From positions 11,176 through 75,175 of the forward strand of contig NMRB01001387.1 in assembly GCA_002633025.1 (NCBI GenBank): DNA of 64,000 bases, in the 5' to 3' direction. The notes under the pieces are model-generated. The model was not told the origin of the DNA. It worked only from the letters and a program-made list of their open reading frames with translations, and searched no databases. Source of the stretch: Notospermus geniculatus. Taxonomy: Eukaryota; Nemertea; Pilidiophora; Heteronemertea; Lineidae. The number at the start of each line of letters is the position of its first letter. Position 1 is the stretch's first letter. The position numbers were made by a program, and so were the translations under genes. Positions 23,701 to 32,532 of the stretch are shown piece by piece.

Positions 23701-26700
23701 CTTGAAAGACAGGGTTAATTGGGAACCATATGATGTGTTTGGTTTCCATGTGGTCAATTATTTGTGTTTTGTAACGGGCTGATTTTATTTTCAGTTTCAA
23801 ATGGACACAGTCTCAGCCCTGTGTTGCCCCCTTTGGTGGATGGACAAGGTATGGTATTTATTTCCATGGAAATTGAATTCTTGACCTCTCTGCAACTGAA
23901 ACACCATCTATGCCTAGCTTGATACGATGGGTGCCCAGAAAGGGTTTATTCAGTGAAAGGATGCATTGGCATTTGGTATGATGTGTCAACTGTGAATTTG
24001 AGTGTCAAAAACTACCTACCATATAACTGTGGCTCCACCAGCAAATGGAGTTGTCCCTTGTTCGACACCACACTGAGTCAATTTATGTAGTTTGCACATA
24101 ATGTCCCCATTTGGGTAGGATCAAATCTAATGTCCACAGTTAGTTGATTTGTGACGGCCATGTCATTTCCATACCATCCAACTGGGGACAAACTGCCATA
24201 TTCCTACATCTACATACATGTGCATTAACATGGACATGATGCGTGTCCCCATTTGTGTAGTGCAGAACAGAACGTCCCCATTTGACACAAGATACACTTG
24301 TGTGGATGTATTGCAGGGAACCATTGTTCACTATCAGCCTTTGCAAAGGATTAGCCAACCCTTAAAGTTACGAGTGCTTTGTGAATGAGGAGCAAGACCC
24401 CAGACCACCTGGATTCACGGATGCCACCTTGAGTTCAGAAGCACCCCTTATCAGTCCTTTTTGTCCATTTATGAGAGTTTTATTTTCATCAGGAGCTCAA
24501 GCAGAATCTGCCAGTGATCGTGAGGAAGTGTACGGTTTGTTCTCACCCCATGGATTTTACACTGATTATGATGAGAATTTTGCACCGTGTGAAGCTTGGC
24601 TTATGCAGCCAGACCATGGTTATGAGGACCTCCGTCGCCCAGGTACGTTTTGTGCAGATTTCAACTGTTCTACTGCCTCAAAGTGCTTCACATTACCAAC
24701 CAGTTTCACCATAAATCTTTCTGAATTCAATATTCTGCTTTCTGATGGTAATAGTGAAAGCCCTATCTCCACTCAAGATGGGGGATGGCTAACTGAAATA
24801 CTGGTAATAGCCTCACTCAACCCTACTGTGTAGGCTACTTCGTAGTACAAATTAAAGCTGTTATTTCAATCAACCATATTCCCACTGATCACCGGTGGAG
24901 AGCACCTTCCAACATGCCATGTATTGGACGGAAATTGCACTTATCAACTGAGGAAATTTATTGTCGAATGGTGGAGTTATTTTGAACTGGTTTATTTACA
25001 GTCAATCCGGAGGACCTATTTGATCAAACCTATCCACTTGATCTTGATCAACAACACACAGGAGTGTGTCTGATTATTGATCAATTCACGTATGATAGGA
25101 CAGGTAAGGAGAATTATGAAAGTAATTTCTAAAATTTACAGAAAAAGAAAATGTAAATGAAGTCCAGGAGCGGTTTAAGTGATGTGAATTCTTCCTTGAT
25201 AACAGAGTTAAACTGGTTTTAGAAATGTAAATTCTACCTTGATAAAGAAAGAGTTTAGGAATGTGTTTCAGAGATGTGAATTCTTGTTTTCAGGTTCTCG
25301 GAAAGATGTGCTTTCCATCATTGATCTTTTTGAAAAGACGTTTCGGTTCCGTGTAGATTACCGGCGTGATCTGTCAAAGGCGGCATTCTTGGAAACATTT
25401 CACAGACATCATAATTACATGGCCAATCCCAGAAATAAGGTTCAAAGGTTTGTCTGCTTCATCTTGGGACATGGGGACGAGGTAAGCATTCTGTAGTTTA
25501 CCTCATCAATGGGTGCGTCTGTTGGTTCCAGTTTTATTAATGTAAATGGAGTCATTAGCAATTTAACTCCTGGGGGGGGGGGGTATTTTTGAGTGACATT
25601 TTGCAACATTCGAATTTGACTTTCACAAAATGCAGTGAGTTGGCCCAGCCCACAGTATATACAGGTCAATGAAAATTAGATTTGAATGTAAGGGTTTCCA
25701 GCGAGTTACCCTTGTCAATTTCTGTCTGTTCCAGCGAGGCATCATGACGTGTGTTGATGGCCAAGGGAGTCGGTTCCATGTGGAGACTGGGCAGCGCGTG
25801 GATGTCAACAAAGACCTTCTGCCATTCCTGAGTTCGTCCAAACTCCCGACAATGGCAGGTACGCCAGAGGGTCTCAGGTTCAAGCTGGTTAAGTTTTAAT
25901 TCCCCACCGGAAGGTGGGTCCAGAATCATTGCACACCTGCTGAAATATTTAGCTGAAATGAGTTTTGTTGATCTGCCGAGTAAATTGTCTCTCCTATCTT
26001 CGTGTTCTCGTCTGCAGGGAAGCCAAAGCTGTTTTTTGTACAAGCCTGCCAGGGTCATGCTATCGAAGGAGGACAGGCCACCCAGGTTGATGCTGACCCA
26101 AATAATGGGAATACCGATGAAGTGCAAGTAAATGTATCCCTGAGTCAACCATCAATTTCTGTACCTGATTATTCGGACATCTTACTTGCCTTTGCTGTCA
26201 GCAGAGGTGAGTTAGTAATAAAGCGCTTTTCGTGGTACTGTACAGTAGTAGGCCTATGGTCTCCAAGCACTTCGCATTACCGTTACCCCAGTCTCTCCAG
26301 AAATTTTCCTGGGGCTGAAGGAGCATCACTTGATCCTTTCATCCCATCTTGAGCATACCAAGTTGCCACTCAACGGGGAATTGAACCTGCAGCTTCTTAG
26401 TTACGGGTTATGATGCTCAACCACTGCACCACCACGACTCTCGCACATCATGCTGTGCAGTTGACCTGGAACCATAGCAGCTACTGGCTGCTAATTCTGA
26501 TCAAGCATTGTCTAGTGATTATTTCCCATGGTACAAAAATTGCATATAATTACATATTTTGTCACCATTTTTTTCATTTCTAGGTTTCCAGGCCATGCGT
26601 GACATCCAAGCGGGGTCCTGGTTTATCCAAGCAGTGACAGATATCTTTCGTCATTGCCACGAAGATAATGATGTCCTCTCCATGATGACCATGGTTAGTA

Positions 26701-26813
26701 ATGCAGTGAGCTTACTGGGTGTTCAACGCGATGACGGCACAGAACAAAAGGAGTCGCCATGTATCCAGAACTCATTCCGCAAGAAAATGTACATGCTCAA
26801 GTCATCAGGATGA
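16896..26813 (+). CDS. CYLD-like N-terminus / caspase fusion protein (17 exons, about 1,077 aa)
   Basis: Exons are 16896-17393, 17693-17774, 20330-20545, 20809-20922, 21202-21378, 21491-21664, 21790-21903, 22062-22676, 23113-23229, 23392-23481, 23795-23848, 24493-24642, 25002-25103, 25294-25481, 25735-25858, 26018-26206 and 26584-26813. All have GT donors and AG acceptors, and together they give 3,234 bases with no internal stop. Residues 1-193 resemble the CYLD N-terminus with an atypical CAP-Gly region. About 194-300 is a duplicated exon pair; about 304-663 carries five KSKS-LLD acidic repeats, RRGSS motifs and PxxP stretches; 664-800 is rich in tyrosine motifs; 801-1077 is a caspase-8-like protease. 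The CYLD deubiquitinase domain is absent. The family suggests a cytosolic cell-death or NF-kB-pathway protease activated by proximity. Main doubt: an 826-base N gap between exons 2 and 3 could hide exons or, less likely, a gene boundary. Confidence 0.85.
17394..17692 (+). other. Intron 1 with SINE-like fragment
   Basis: A 299-base intron. Bases about 17430-17600 resemble the SINE body used elsewhere ('ccagaagttcaattcccag' then a 'ttcctggagagtctggg' segment). Confidence 0.6.
17821..17990 (+). mobile_element. SINE-like remnant in intron 2
   Basis: A tRNA-like head 'tgtcacagtggtgtagtgga' is followed by a weak B-box-like 'ggattcaattcc'. It is diverged and its 3' end is uncertain. Confidence 0.5.
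18494..18878 (+). repeat. Dispersed repeat, 'tagctcactgggtgagcta' family
   Basis: Starts with a palindromic tagctcactgggtgagcta, then a CG-rich 'ggccgtcgtccgtcgttgtg' stretch, a conserved 'caccaagtttcggtcc' piece and an 'aaggtcacagaggtcaaa' end, and runs into the N gap. Sequence near 121-185 shares the middle piece. From memory, repeats with such ends are common in several marine invertebrate genomes. Confidence 0.65.
18879..19704. other. Assembly gap (826 N)
   Basis: A run of unknown bases within intron 2 of the CYLD-caspase gene. Exons missing from the model could lie here. Frames reported across it are artefacts. Confidence 1.
20025..20245. repeat. Fragment of a DNA-element-like repeat in intron 2
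   Basis: Contains repeated 'gggtggtcgcgtta' and 'ggtggtcgtg' units and ends 'gaccggggttccactgtaat', which resembles terminal repeats of non-autonomous DNA transposons. The opposite terminus was not found, possibly because it lies in the N gap. Confidence 0.5.
20330..20922 (+). CDS. Exons 3-4: duplicated exon pair of the CYLD-caspase gene
   Basis: Exon 3 (20330-20545) and exon 4 (20809-20922) both open with RKMSAGIVLDVPTNQKKW, followed by WSAGKSHQK. They differ at about six of the first 86 bases. The last 25-30 bases of the preceding introns ('agttcacccactgttgtt-atacag') are also shared, so a genomic block, not only the exon, was duplicated. Both are phase 1-1 and multiples of three. The segment matches no domain I recognise; AGIV could be a CAP-Gly remnant, but that is speculative. 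Confidence 0.82.
20645..20785 (+). mobile_element. SINE-like copy between exons 3 and 4
   Basis: A tRNA-like head 'ttgtcagggtgttatagtgg' with a B-box-like 'ctggttcaatcccac' follows exon 3. Its body ends next to the polypyrimidine region of exon 4. Confidence 0.55.
21202..22676 (+). CDS. Exons 5-8: KSKS-LLD / RRGSS repeat region and proline-rich linker
   Basis: Exons 21202-21378, 21491-21664, 21790-21903 and 22062-22676 encode five copies of a K-S-K-S-x-x-x-L-L/D-D acidic motif (for example KSKSVEDLLDSNDDD), starting near residues 305, 364, 421, 461 and 533. Four copies are followed by R-R-G-S-S, a match to the basophilic kinase consensus R-R-x-S of PKA. Exon 8 contains two repeats and two proline stretches, YPLPPNIPLPALPV and QPVPPNLPLHPLPV, with PxxP cores typical of SH3 ligands, and ends with a DLYEIPHQL tyrosine motif (Tyr625). 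All four exons are phase 1-1, with introns of only 112 to 158 bases. The region is probably disordered. Confidence 0.85.
23113..24642 (+). CDS. Exons 9-12: acidic, tyrosine-motif linker of the CYLD-caspase protein
   Basis: Exons 23113-23229, 23392-23481, 23795-23848 and 24493-24642 encode residues about 664-800. Tyrosine motifs are TYINW (Tyr695) and HYVNF (Tyr726), both of the Y-x-N type preferred by GRB2-like SH2 domains when phosphorylated, and VYGLF (Tyr764), FYTDYDE (773, 776) and GYEDL (794). Asp residues in caspase-like contexts occur at EGVD684 and PLVD748-G749, candidates for removal of the prodomain. Exon 9 has a tandem acceptor (ttttcagcag) that would include or drop one residue. 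All exons are phase 1-1. Confidence 0.8.
23306..23373. mobile_element. 68-bp foldback element in intron 9
   Basis: The ends gggccgtattcaaaaagggt and accctttttgaatacgaccc form a near-perfect hairpin with a loop of under 30 bases. It is a short relative of 16251-16383 and sits less than 20 bases upstream of the exon 10 acceptor. Confidence 0.8.
25002..26813 (+). CDS. Exons 13-17: caspase-8-like protease domain
   Basis: Exons 25002-25103, 25294-25481, 25735-25858, 26018-26206 and 26584-26813 encode residues 801-1077, about the usual length of a caspase p20-p10 unit. Landmarks in order: GVCLIIDQF (first strand); DRTGSRKD with Arg833 at the P1-Asp binding position; FILGHGDE with catalytic His894; GKPKLFFVQACQG with catalytic Cys949; a linker with Asp963 and Asp972 (TQVD, GNTD) as probable processing sites; and ILLAFAV...MRDIQAGSWFIQAV with Arg1007 as the second P1-pocket Arg. 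QACQG matches caspase-8/-10 rather than the usual QACRG. The residues before Arg1007 are F-Q-A-M, where effector caspases have Y-Y-S-W, so substrate preference may differ. All catalytic elements are intact, so activity is expected. Confidence 0.93.
26231..26445 (-). mobile_element. Full-length SINE-like copy in intron 16
   Basis: On the minus strand the head reads gagtcgtggtggtgcagtgg, followed by 'gcaggttcaattcccc' (A and B boxes). The body includes 'aaaggatcaagtgatg' and 'ttcctg' shared with copies near 54120-54270 and 41455-41640. Length is about 215 bases. Confidence 0.7.
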
Positions 26814-27610
26814 TTTAAATCGTTCAGGCTCGGGGGACTTTAGGCCTGCTGTAGAAGAAACTAGCAAGAAGACTTATACATTGTACTGAACTCAGCATTC
26901 AGAGGCGTCATTTTACTGAACTCAGCACGCCGGGCACTACATTTTAGTGAAGACAGCAGGCCTGGCATTGCATTTTAGCATATAAGATCAATCCTGGGGT
27001 TTGATGTCTTTATGATTTTAGTGAAAATAGCACACCTGGCACAACATTCAGTGAAAGACAGATTGGTTGTCCGGGGGCCCAGGACAACTGATTTTCCCAA
27101 ACGGACAAGTCATTTTCTCCAATCAGTTGCCCGTGGACAACTGCCCTGAGAGCCCACCTTATCATGAAATGTTGGTGTGTTCTTACATCTGGGCCTACGA
27201 ACAATCATCATTTGATGCGGACAACCAACTTCTGGAATTCAAGTTGTCTGATGACAGCCAGCAAAAAACTGATTTGTCGTTCTCTGCATTTTACTGAACT
27301 CAGCACGCCTGGTACTCTCACTCTTTATGAATTTAGGCTGATTGAGCAACCTTGACTCCAAGTACCGTACTACAAAAGATGTTGGTTTTACCATTCCTGG
27401 ATTATAACTTATGCCTGGGAGTATTTGCTACTGCATGATGTCTTTGTATTGTGTTGGTATTGTAGTTTATTGTATTGTTTTGTTTGAAATTTTAGGCCTG
27501 TTAATAATAGGTGTTGTAACATTCTGCTCATTGTTTAGTTGCTAGGATAACCATTGGAATAATATGTTAGAAGTGTAGCACACAGTTTTCATTAAAATGT
27601 TGTTCATGAT
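26814..27610 (+). other. Probable 3' UTR of the CYLD-caspase gene
   Basis: After the TGA at 26811-26813 the sequence carries about four to six degenerate copies of a unit like 'actgaactcagcacgcctgg' (about 26886-27315). A variant poly(A) signal ATTAAA occurs at 27591-27596. The transcript end is not proven. Confidence 0.5.
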
Positions 27611-28033
27611 CATATATACTCAAACCTTCTCATATCAAACTGCCTGTGATAAGTTATCATACCTTTTAAGGTGCTCAAACGTTTCTAGAATGTGATATTT
27701 TTGGAATATAACATAACATTTTATAAATCTTGAAGAAGATTGTGTTCAATACAGTGTGTTACAAAATGTCTCCAACTTCATCATCATCATCATCAACTTA
27801 CAAAGCTGGGAACTCGTTACTTTTCTCTTGAATGGAAAGGTACGCAAGAGTAGGCCTATTTCATTGGCATGTCAATTACCTAGATATTTGATTGACCTCA
27901 ATTACCAATATTTGATTGACATGTCAATGGGGAGCCTTGCTACGATAGAGGGCAGCACACTGAAACCAGGTCCTATACAACTTGGACACCTTTTGTGTGG
28001 AAATCATAGGTTTGCTATGCTGGTCACTTGACA

Positions 28034-28091
28034 GTACCGGGATTCGAACCCACGTCTCCACATGTGGAGACGTGGATTCGAATCCCGGTAC
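28034..28091. repeat. 58-bp near-perfect palindrome with tRNA T-arm-like sequence
   Basis: Reads gtaccgggattcgaacccac outward from the left and the same from the right with one mismatch, meeting at 'ccacatgtgg'. The 'ggttcgaatccc'-like core resembles a tRNA T-arm or B box, suggesting two inverted SINE ends. Flanking sequence (about 27920-28175) recurs inverted near 55485-55620. Confidence 0.85.
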
Positions 28092-28386
28092 CTTTTTGTG
28101 AGGGAAATTGATCAGGACCGGGATGTCAGTTTCATTTCAATAGTTTTAACCACTAGTGACACCTATTATTGAAAAAGTCAGCTAGGGTCGCACTACCAAA
28201 TTTTTGCATTGCTGCCACCTATCACGTGTTGATGTTTCACGACCTAATGGACTTTACAGTGATGGGGCAGACAAGGGAAGAACAAACAATATGTAACAGT
28301 TTATCAGCAAAGATTTTTATCCAGGAATAAATTATATTTGATAGAATCCTCTTATTCATTTGTCAATACTTTTTTACCTGTTGTTT

Positions 28387-28624
28387 AAAGGAGCTGGACG
28401 TCCAAGTCCAAACTGGTTTGTTTACAAACAGTGGCCAGCAAACTAGTTTTATTCCTTCGTGAAGGTGGCAGCACCAGTGATCGTTAGACTGGTGTCCGGT
28501 CCAATGCAACTCACTCACGGTATTCACGTCAGCACATATCACCGACAATAGGTGGCAGCACCGCAGGCATCGCGTGGATAGCGAACCAGTGAGTGAGTGT
28601 ACAACTTGGACGTCCAGCTCCTTT
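28387..28624. mobile_element. TTAA-flanked foldback element
   Basis: The termini aaaggagctggacgtccaag and cttggacgtccagctccttt are perfect inverted repeats of about 20 bases, with TTAA at both edges as expected for a TTAA target-site duplication (seen with piggyBac-type elements). The interior is about 200 bases and non-coding. Confidence 0.8.
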
Positions 28625-29333
28625 AATATCGGTTGCAGAGACTTTATACCTACTGTCACGCCTCTGATCTAATGCAAACAGATGACGTCTTTTGGGTCTC
28701 TAGCGGAGTGACAGTCGCAGAAGGCATTGGTGTCCACTTGTGGCGCTACTTTTCAAGACACTGACCTGGACATGAGTAATTAAAAGTGCTGCCATCTGGT
28801 GGCATTTGACTAGCAAAACCAGGCAAAAGTCGAGAGATTCAAAAAGGCTACAAAAGATTTGTGACACTATTTGTGATTAATGGCATTCCTTTTTTGTGAA
28901 CCACCCCATATACTGCCATTGTTTACAATGCAGTGGCGCCTCATATACTTCGATGATGGAACTTAACCACGTGCTTGTGTTATTTTTAGCAGCAGCTCTT
29001 TAAATGACGTCAATCACTGGGAAAACCCGTCATGGCCGTGTCACAATATCACAATTCATACGCCAGATGATAATCAGATAATGTAGTCACGGAGACGGTC
29101 AAAATCGACCCAAATTACTCTTATCTCATAATGTGATCGATTTTATTGATTTTAGAGGCATAAGTTTTGCCAAATGTGATAGTTCTAGTTTCATTTTTGG
29201 ACCTACTTTTTTTATCGAATGAACACAATATCAGGTGCTCCTCGGTCCTAGGGCTAGCTACATCGCATTGACTTCATAGGTAATGGATTCCTGTCCCCAA
29301 TTTTACATGATTTCTCCGTAATTTCACCCCAAC

Positions 29334-29804
29334 ATGTCAACTGACAGGCCCCAGCGTCTTCGGTACATCCTTAGGAAGGAACACATCGCCAACAAGAAGG
29401 AGAAAGGGATTTTATCACGGCATAAAACAGGCGATGAAATAAATGTTCTTCCCGGAACACTCTGGGAAGACTACGAAGACAAGCAAACCAAGAAACATGA
29501 AAAGATTGGATTCAGCTATTTCTCATCGTTGGATTTTGAAAATTTGATTCTAAGTTGTCCCCCTTCTGATGTCACACGGATTAACCATGGGGAATATGAA
29601 CTTCTTGCCTCTATCAGCACGTGTGCTGATCGTATGAAAGTTTTTGAGGACAAGACATGGATTGGAGAAGGTCTTACTCTGGATGTAGGAAGTTATGTGC
29701 ACATTCATAGGTACCCTAATCTCCCAGAAAAAGCTCCTGGAGTAATCAAGTATAAGGGGACTTTAAGTGGTATCAAAGGACTATGGTTTGGAGTCGAACT
29801 TTTG
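29334..29804 (+). CDS. CYLD-like N-terminal exon, paralogue of the CYLD-caspase gene (first exon)
   Basis: A 157-codon exon starts MSTDRPQRLRYILRKEHIAN and ends in phase 0 at a gtgagt donor. An in-frame TAA at 29319-29321 supports the ATG. Residues about 70-157 align with exon 1 of the upstream gene: LSCPPSDVTRINHGEYELLA, RMKVFEDKTW, GLTLDVGSYVHIH, and a CAP-Gly-like PGVIKYKGTLSGIKGLWFGV ending ELL. This copy is closer to CYLD itself (GLTLDVG, WFGVELL) than the upstream copy is. The two exons end at the same phase and same structural point, so they are tandem paralogues in the same orientation. The remainder of this gene is unresolved: no caspase or deubiquitinase exons are visible in the next 34 kb. 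Confidence 0.85.
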
Positions 29805-30234
29805 GTGAGTGTCAATTATTTTTTATGTTTTATATTTTAGTTTTTTATTTTATTCTTCAGACTAGTGACTGTAGTCTAGGCCTAGCGTGCCCAGTTAGCT
29901 ATCCATTCACTTCACCATTGTTAGCTGTCCATTGCTAAAGCCCCTCAGTTCAATGCATCATGTACATGTAACCCCTCAATTTGAACTCAGCAAAACTGAT
30001 TTGATATCTCTGCCATGACAACACCTCTCTTCCATAAGGACACCTCTCAATTCAGGACACCAAAATGTCAGACTCAAATTGCACTTTTGTTTGTTCTGGC
30101 CCCTTTAATCTGGACAGGCACAACTATGTATTGTCACTTGTCAGACCTAAAGGTCCTTTTTAGAGAGGTTCTCCTGTGCCTTAACAGCTTTCAACCCAGA
30201 ATTCAGGAGCAAACATGACAGAAGCTGTATGACC

Positions 30235-30421
30235 AGGGACCTGTTTCATAAAGTGACTTGAAGCTAATGGACTAAATGGTATCAAATAAACTTCAATGCA
30301 TTTTCCATTTTAATAGAAGGTACCATTAGCTTCTGGCCAACAGGATTACCTTCGGCCCATTGATGATGATAATGATGATGATTATGTAGCTTCAAGTCAC
30401 TTCATGAAACATGCCCCAGGA
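30235..30421. mobile_element. Foldback element
   Basis: The left end gggacctgtttcataaagtg plus 'acttgaagctaat' pairs with the right end 'attatgtagcttcaagtcac' plus 'ttcatgaaacatgcccc'. The interior includes a GATGAT repeat. Confidence 0.7.
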
Positions 30422-31914
30422 CCTTTAAATTCAAAGCTTCTGCATTACAGCTTCATGAGAAACAATGAAAGAAACTGTAAACTAGATTTACAAGTCCAGC
30501 AGTCAGATGCTTTTTGTGAATGTAGGCCTTCATTGTAATTAGGTTGACAGCTCAATTGAGCTGTTACAGCATGTCCTAGAATCACCACCACCCCTGTGTA
30601 TTTGCATAATCCATGTCATCTGTCCTGTGTAACTGGCATGATTGTCTTAATGTAGTGTTTAGAATGACAACCATTTTTTCAACTTCAGGTTTCCACTGGA
30701 TTGAAATTTTTGATTTCAGCAATCCATGTTTCTTACTCACCCAAACTTCATGACATAAAAATGATCAGCCTTCTTGATTTCCTGGTAATCATGTCAGTGT
30801 GTTGCCTTTTGTGGAGTGCTTTTCAAACATGAGTTGGTCATGTCATTTTTCCTGGGATTGTTGTCCTCGGTTTTTACATTCAGAGACATTTCTTCCAAGT
30901 TCCAGATCCACTGTCATGACTCTCAAAGGTTCAGTGAGCATCCAGAGGTCGATAGATGGCCCCTTTTGAGGAAGGACACTAGGAGGAAGGGGCGGTGTCA
31001 ATCTCCTTACATGTAAGGGGAATTTGGCACGAAACAGGGTGTATTACAATTAGGCCATCCATAAAAATATGCCTGTTTGTTGTAACCCTACCTACCCACT
31101 TCAGCCATGTACATGTATTGTATTTATTTTTGTTTTTGTAAATGAACTTTAATCACTCAATCAATTAAACCCTTACCAACCCATCGAAATCGAGCCTACT
31201 ATTACTAACAATTTTTTTTGACATTTTAGATTTTTAGTTTAGTCCCAGATTGGTTACATGTATTTCTATCATTTTCACTTAATTAGGACACCACTCAATG
31301 ATTGATTTGGGTAGTCAATCCCAAGGCTGTCCGTGATGGAGAGGTTTGTATTAACTTCAATGTACATGTATATCTCTGAAAATGACAAGCCCTAAATAGA
31401 ATCTGTAGTCAAAAAAGCGTCATATTTCTGATCCTAAAACCATCATTACTTGCAGATTCTGTGTGGGATCTTTTTTTCAAAAATCCCCTTGAAAACTCTC
31501 CCACGAAGATATTATTTGTGACTGCATGATGAATCATCTGAGCAGATCGAAATGTCAACAACAAATAAGATAGGTTGTAAACGTACAACGTCCCTGGGCA
31601 AAGTGGTGTCACCTTGCTTCGTGGTTCTTGCTTCTGTATCACAAAGAGACTCTTGGTCAGAAACTTCACAAGGTGTTCTGATGAACGTGACATTTTGAAC
31701 ATGCAGGCATATTAGAAAATCTTTCTTTTAAGACCTCCCTTCATGTAGGCCTACTCACAACAAGTGACCTCAGGACGGCTGCCGTTCACAATGCCTGCAT
31801 ATATCGCTAATCACCAATACCTCATTATGAAAATTACTGCAATTGCATATTTGTCAGTAAACAAAATTGCAATGGTACACGTACATGCATACACGGATAC
31901 AGGCACTGGCTGTC

Positions 31915-32420
31915 TATGGGCAATTCAACCTTAGAAATCTATGGGCATTTGTTTTTTTTCAATGGTCAGGATGAAAGCCATAAGGAACCCAAAATGGTAA
32001 ATTGTCCATTGAGAGCCAGCTCAAGCGAAAAAGGACATGAGAGCCCCATTATGTTGAGACCAGTGACATAAATGACAGTCCTAAAGGCGCCCATCCATGT
32101 GAGAGTTTTCTCCCAGAAGTTGGCTCACAGTGGGCAATTCACCATTGTTTGTGTCCTCTCGGCTTACGCTGAGATCAATGACAAATACAACTGCTCGCAG
32201 CTAAGTTGCCCATTGAAAGCCACCTCGCGCGAGAAAACTCTCCCGTGGATAGGGACCTTTAAGGCGCCTCTCCACGGGAGAGTTTTCTCCCAGAAGTTGG
32301 CTCACAATGGGCAATTCACTATTATTCGTTCCTCACGACTTATGCTGGGACCAATGACATAAACAATTGCTTTCAATTGAATTGCCCATAGAGAACCAAC
32401 TTGCGAGAGAGGTTCCATTG
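31915..32420. repeat. Composite inverted/direct repeat, 'agagttttctcccagaagtt' family
   Basis: Two direct copies of a block containing 'agttttctcccagaagttgg' plus 'ctcaca-tgggcaattcac' begin near 32081 and 32260, separated by an inverted partial copy ('gcgcgagaaaactctcccgt' near 32226). Similar 'attgcccat-gagagccaa' sequence occurs near 2950. Probably nested foldback elements. Confidence 0.6.
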
Positions 32421-32532
32421 TATTTGAATCTTGCAATCATTTTCCGTTTCTGGTTTGACTCTTGAGAACTGAGCCCACAACCATCCAGAGAGATGATGGG
32501 CAGTGCCGTGATTCCACTTAGAGGCTTTGCAA

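Larger units (their letters stand above)
27611..29333. other. Short intergenic region between the two CYLD-like genes
   Basis: Contains a (CAT)n patch near 27777-27796, a 58-bp palindrome (28034-28091), a TTAA-flanked foldback element (28387-28624) and a full TGACGTCA motif (29005-29012). The promoter of the paralogue presumably lies in the last few hundred bases, but no TATA box is obvious. Confidence 0.6.

Noticed and set aside
28028-28090. tRNA gene from the GGTTCGAATCC-like sequence
   Set aside because: Only a T-arm-like end is present, inside a palindrome; no cloverleaf can be formed.
29862-29939. Possible second exon of the CYLD-like paralogue after ttattcttcag
   Set aside because: The frame ends at a stop after 25 codons, has no donor and shows no CAP-Gly similarity.
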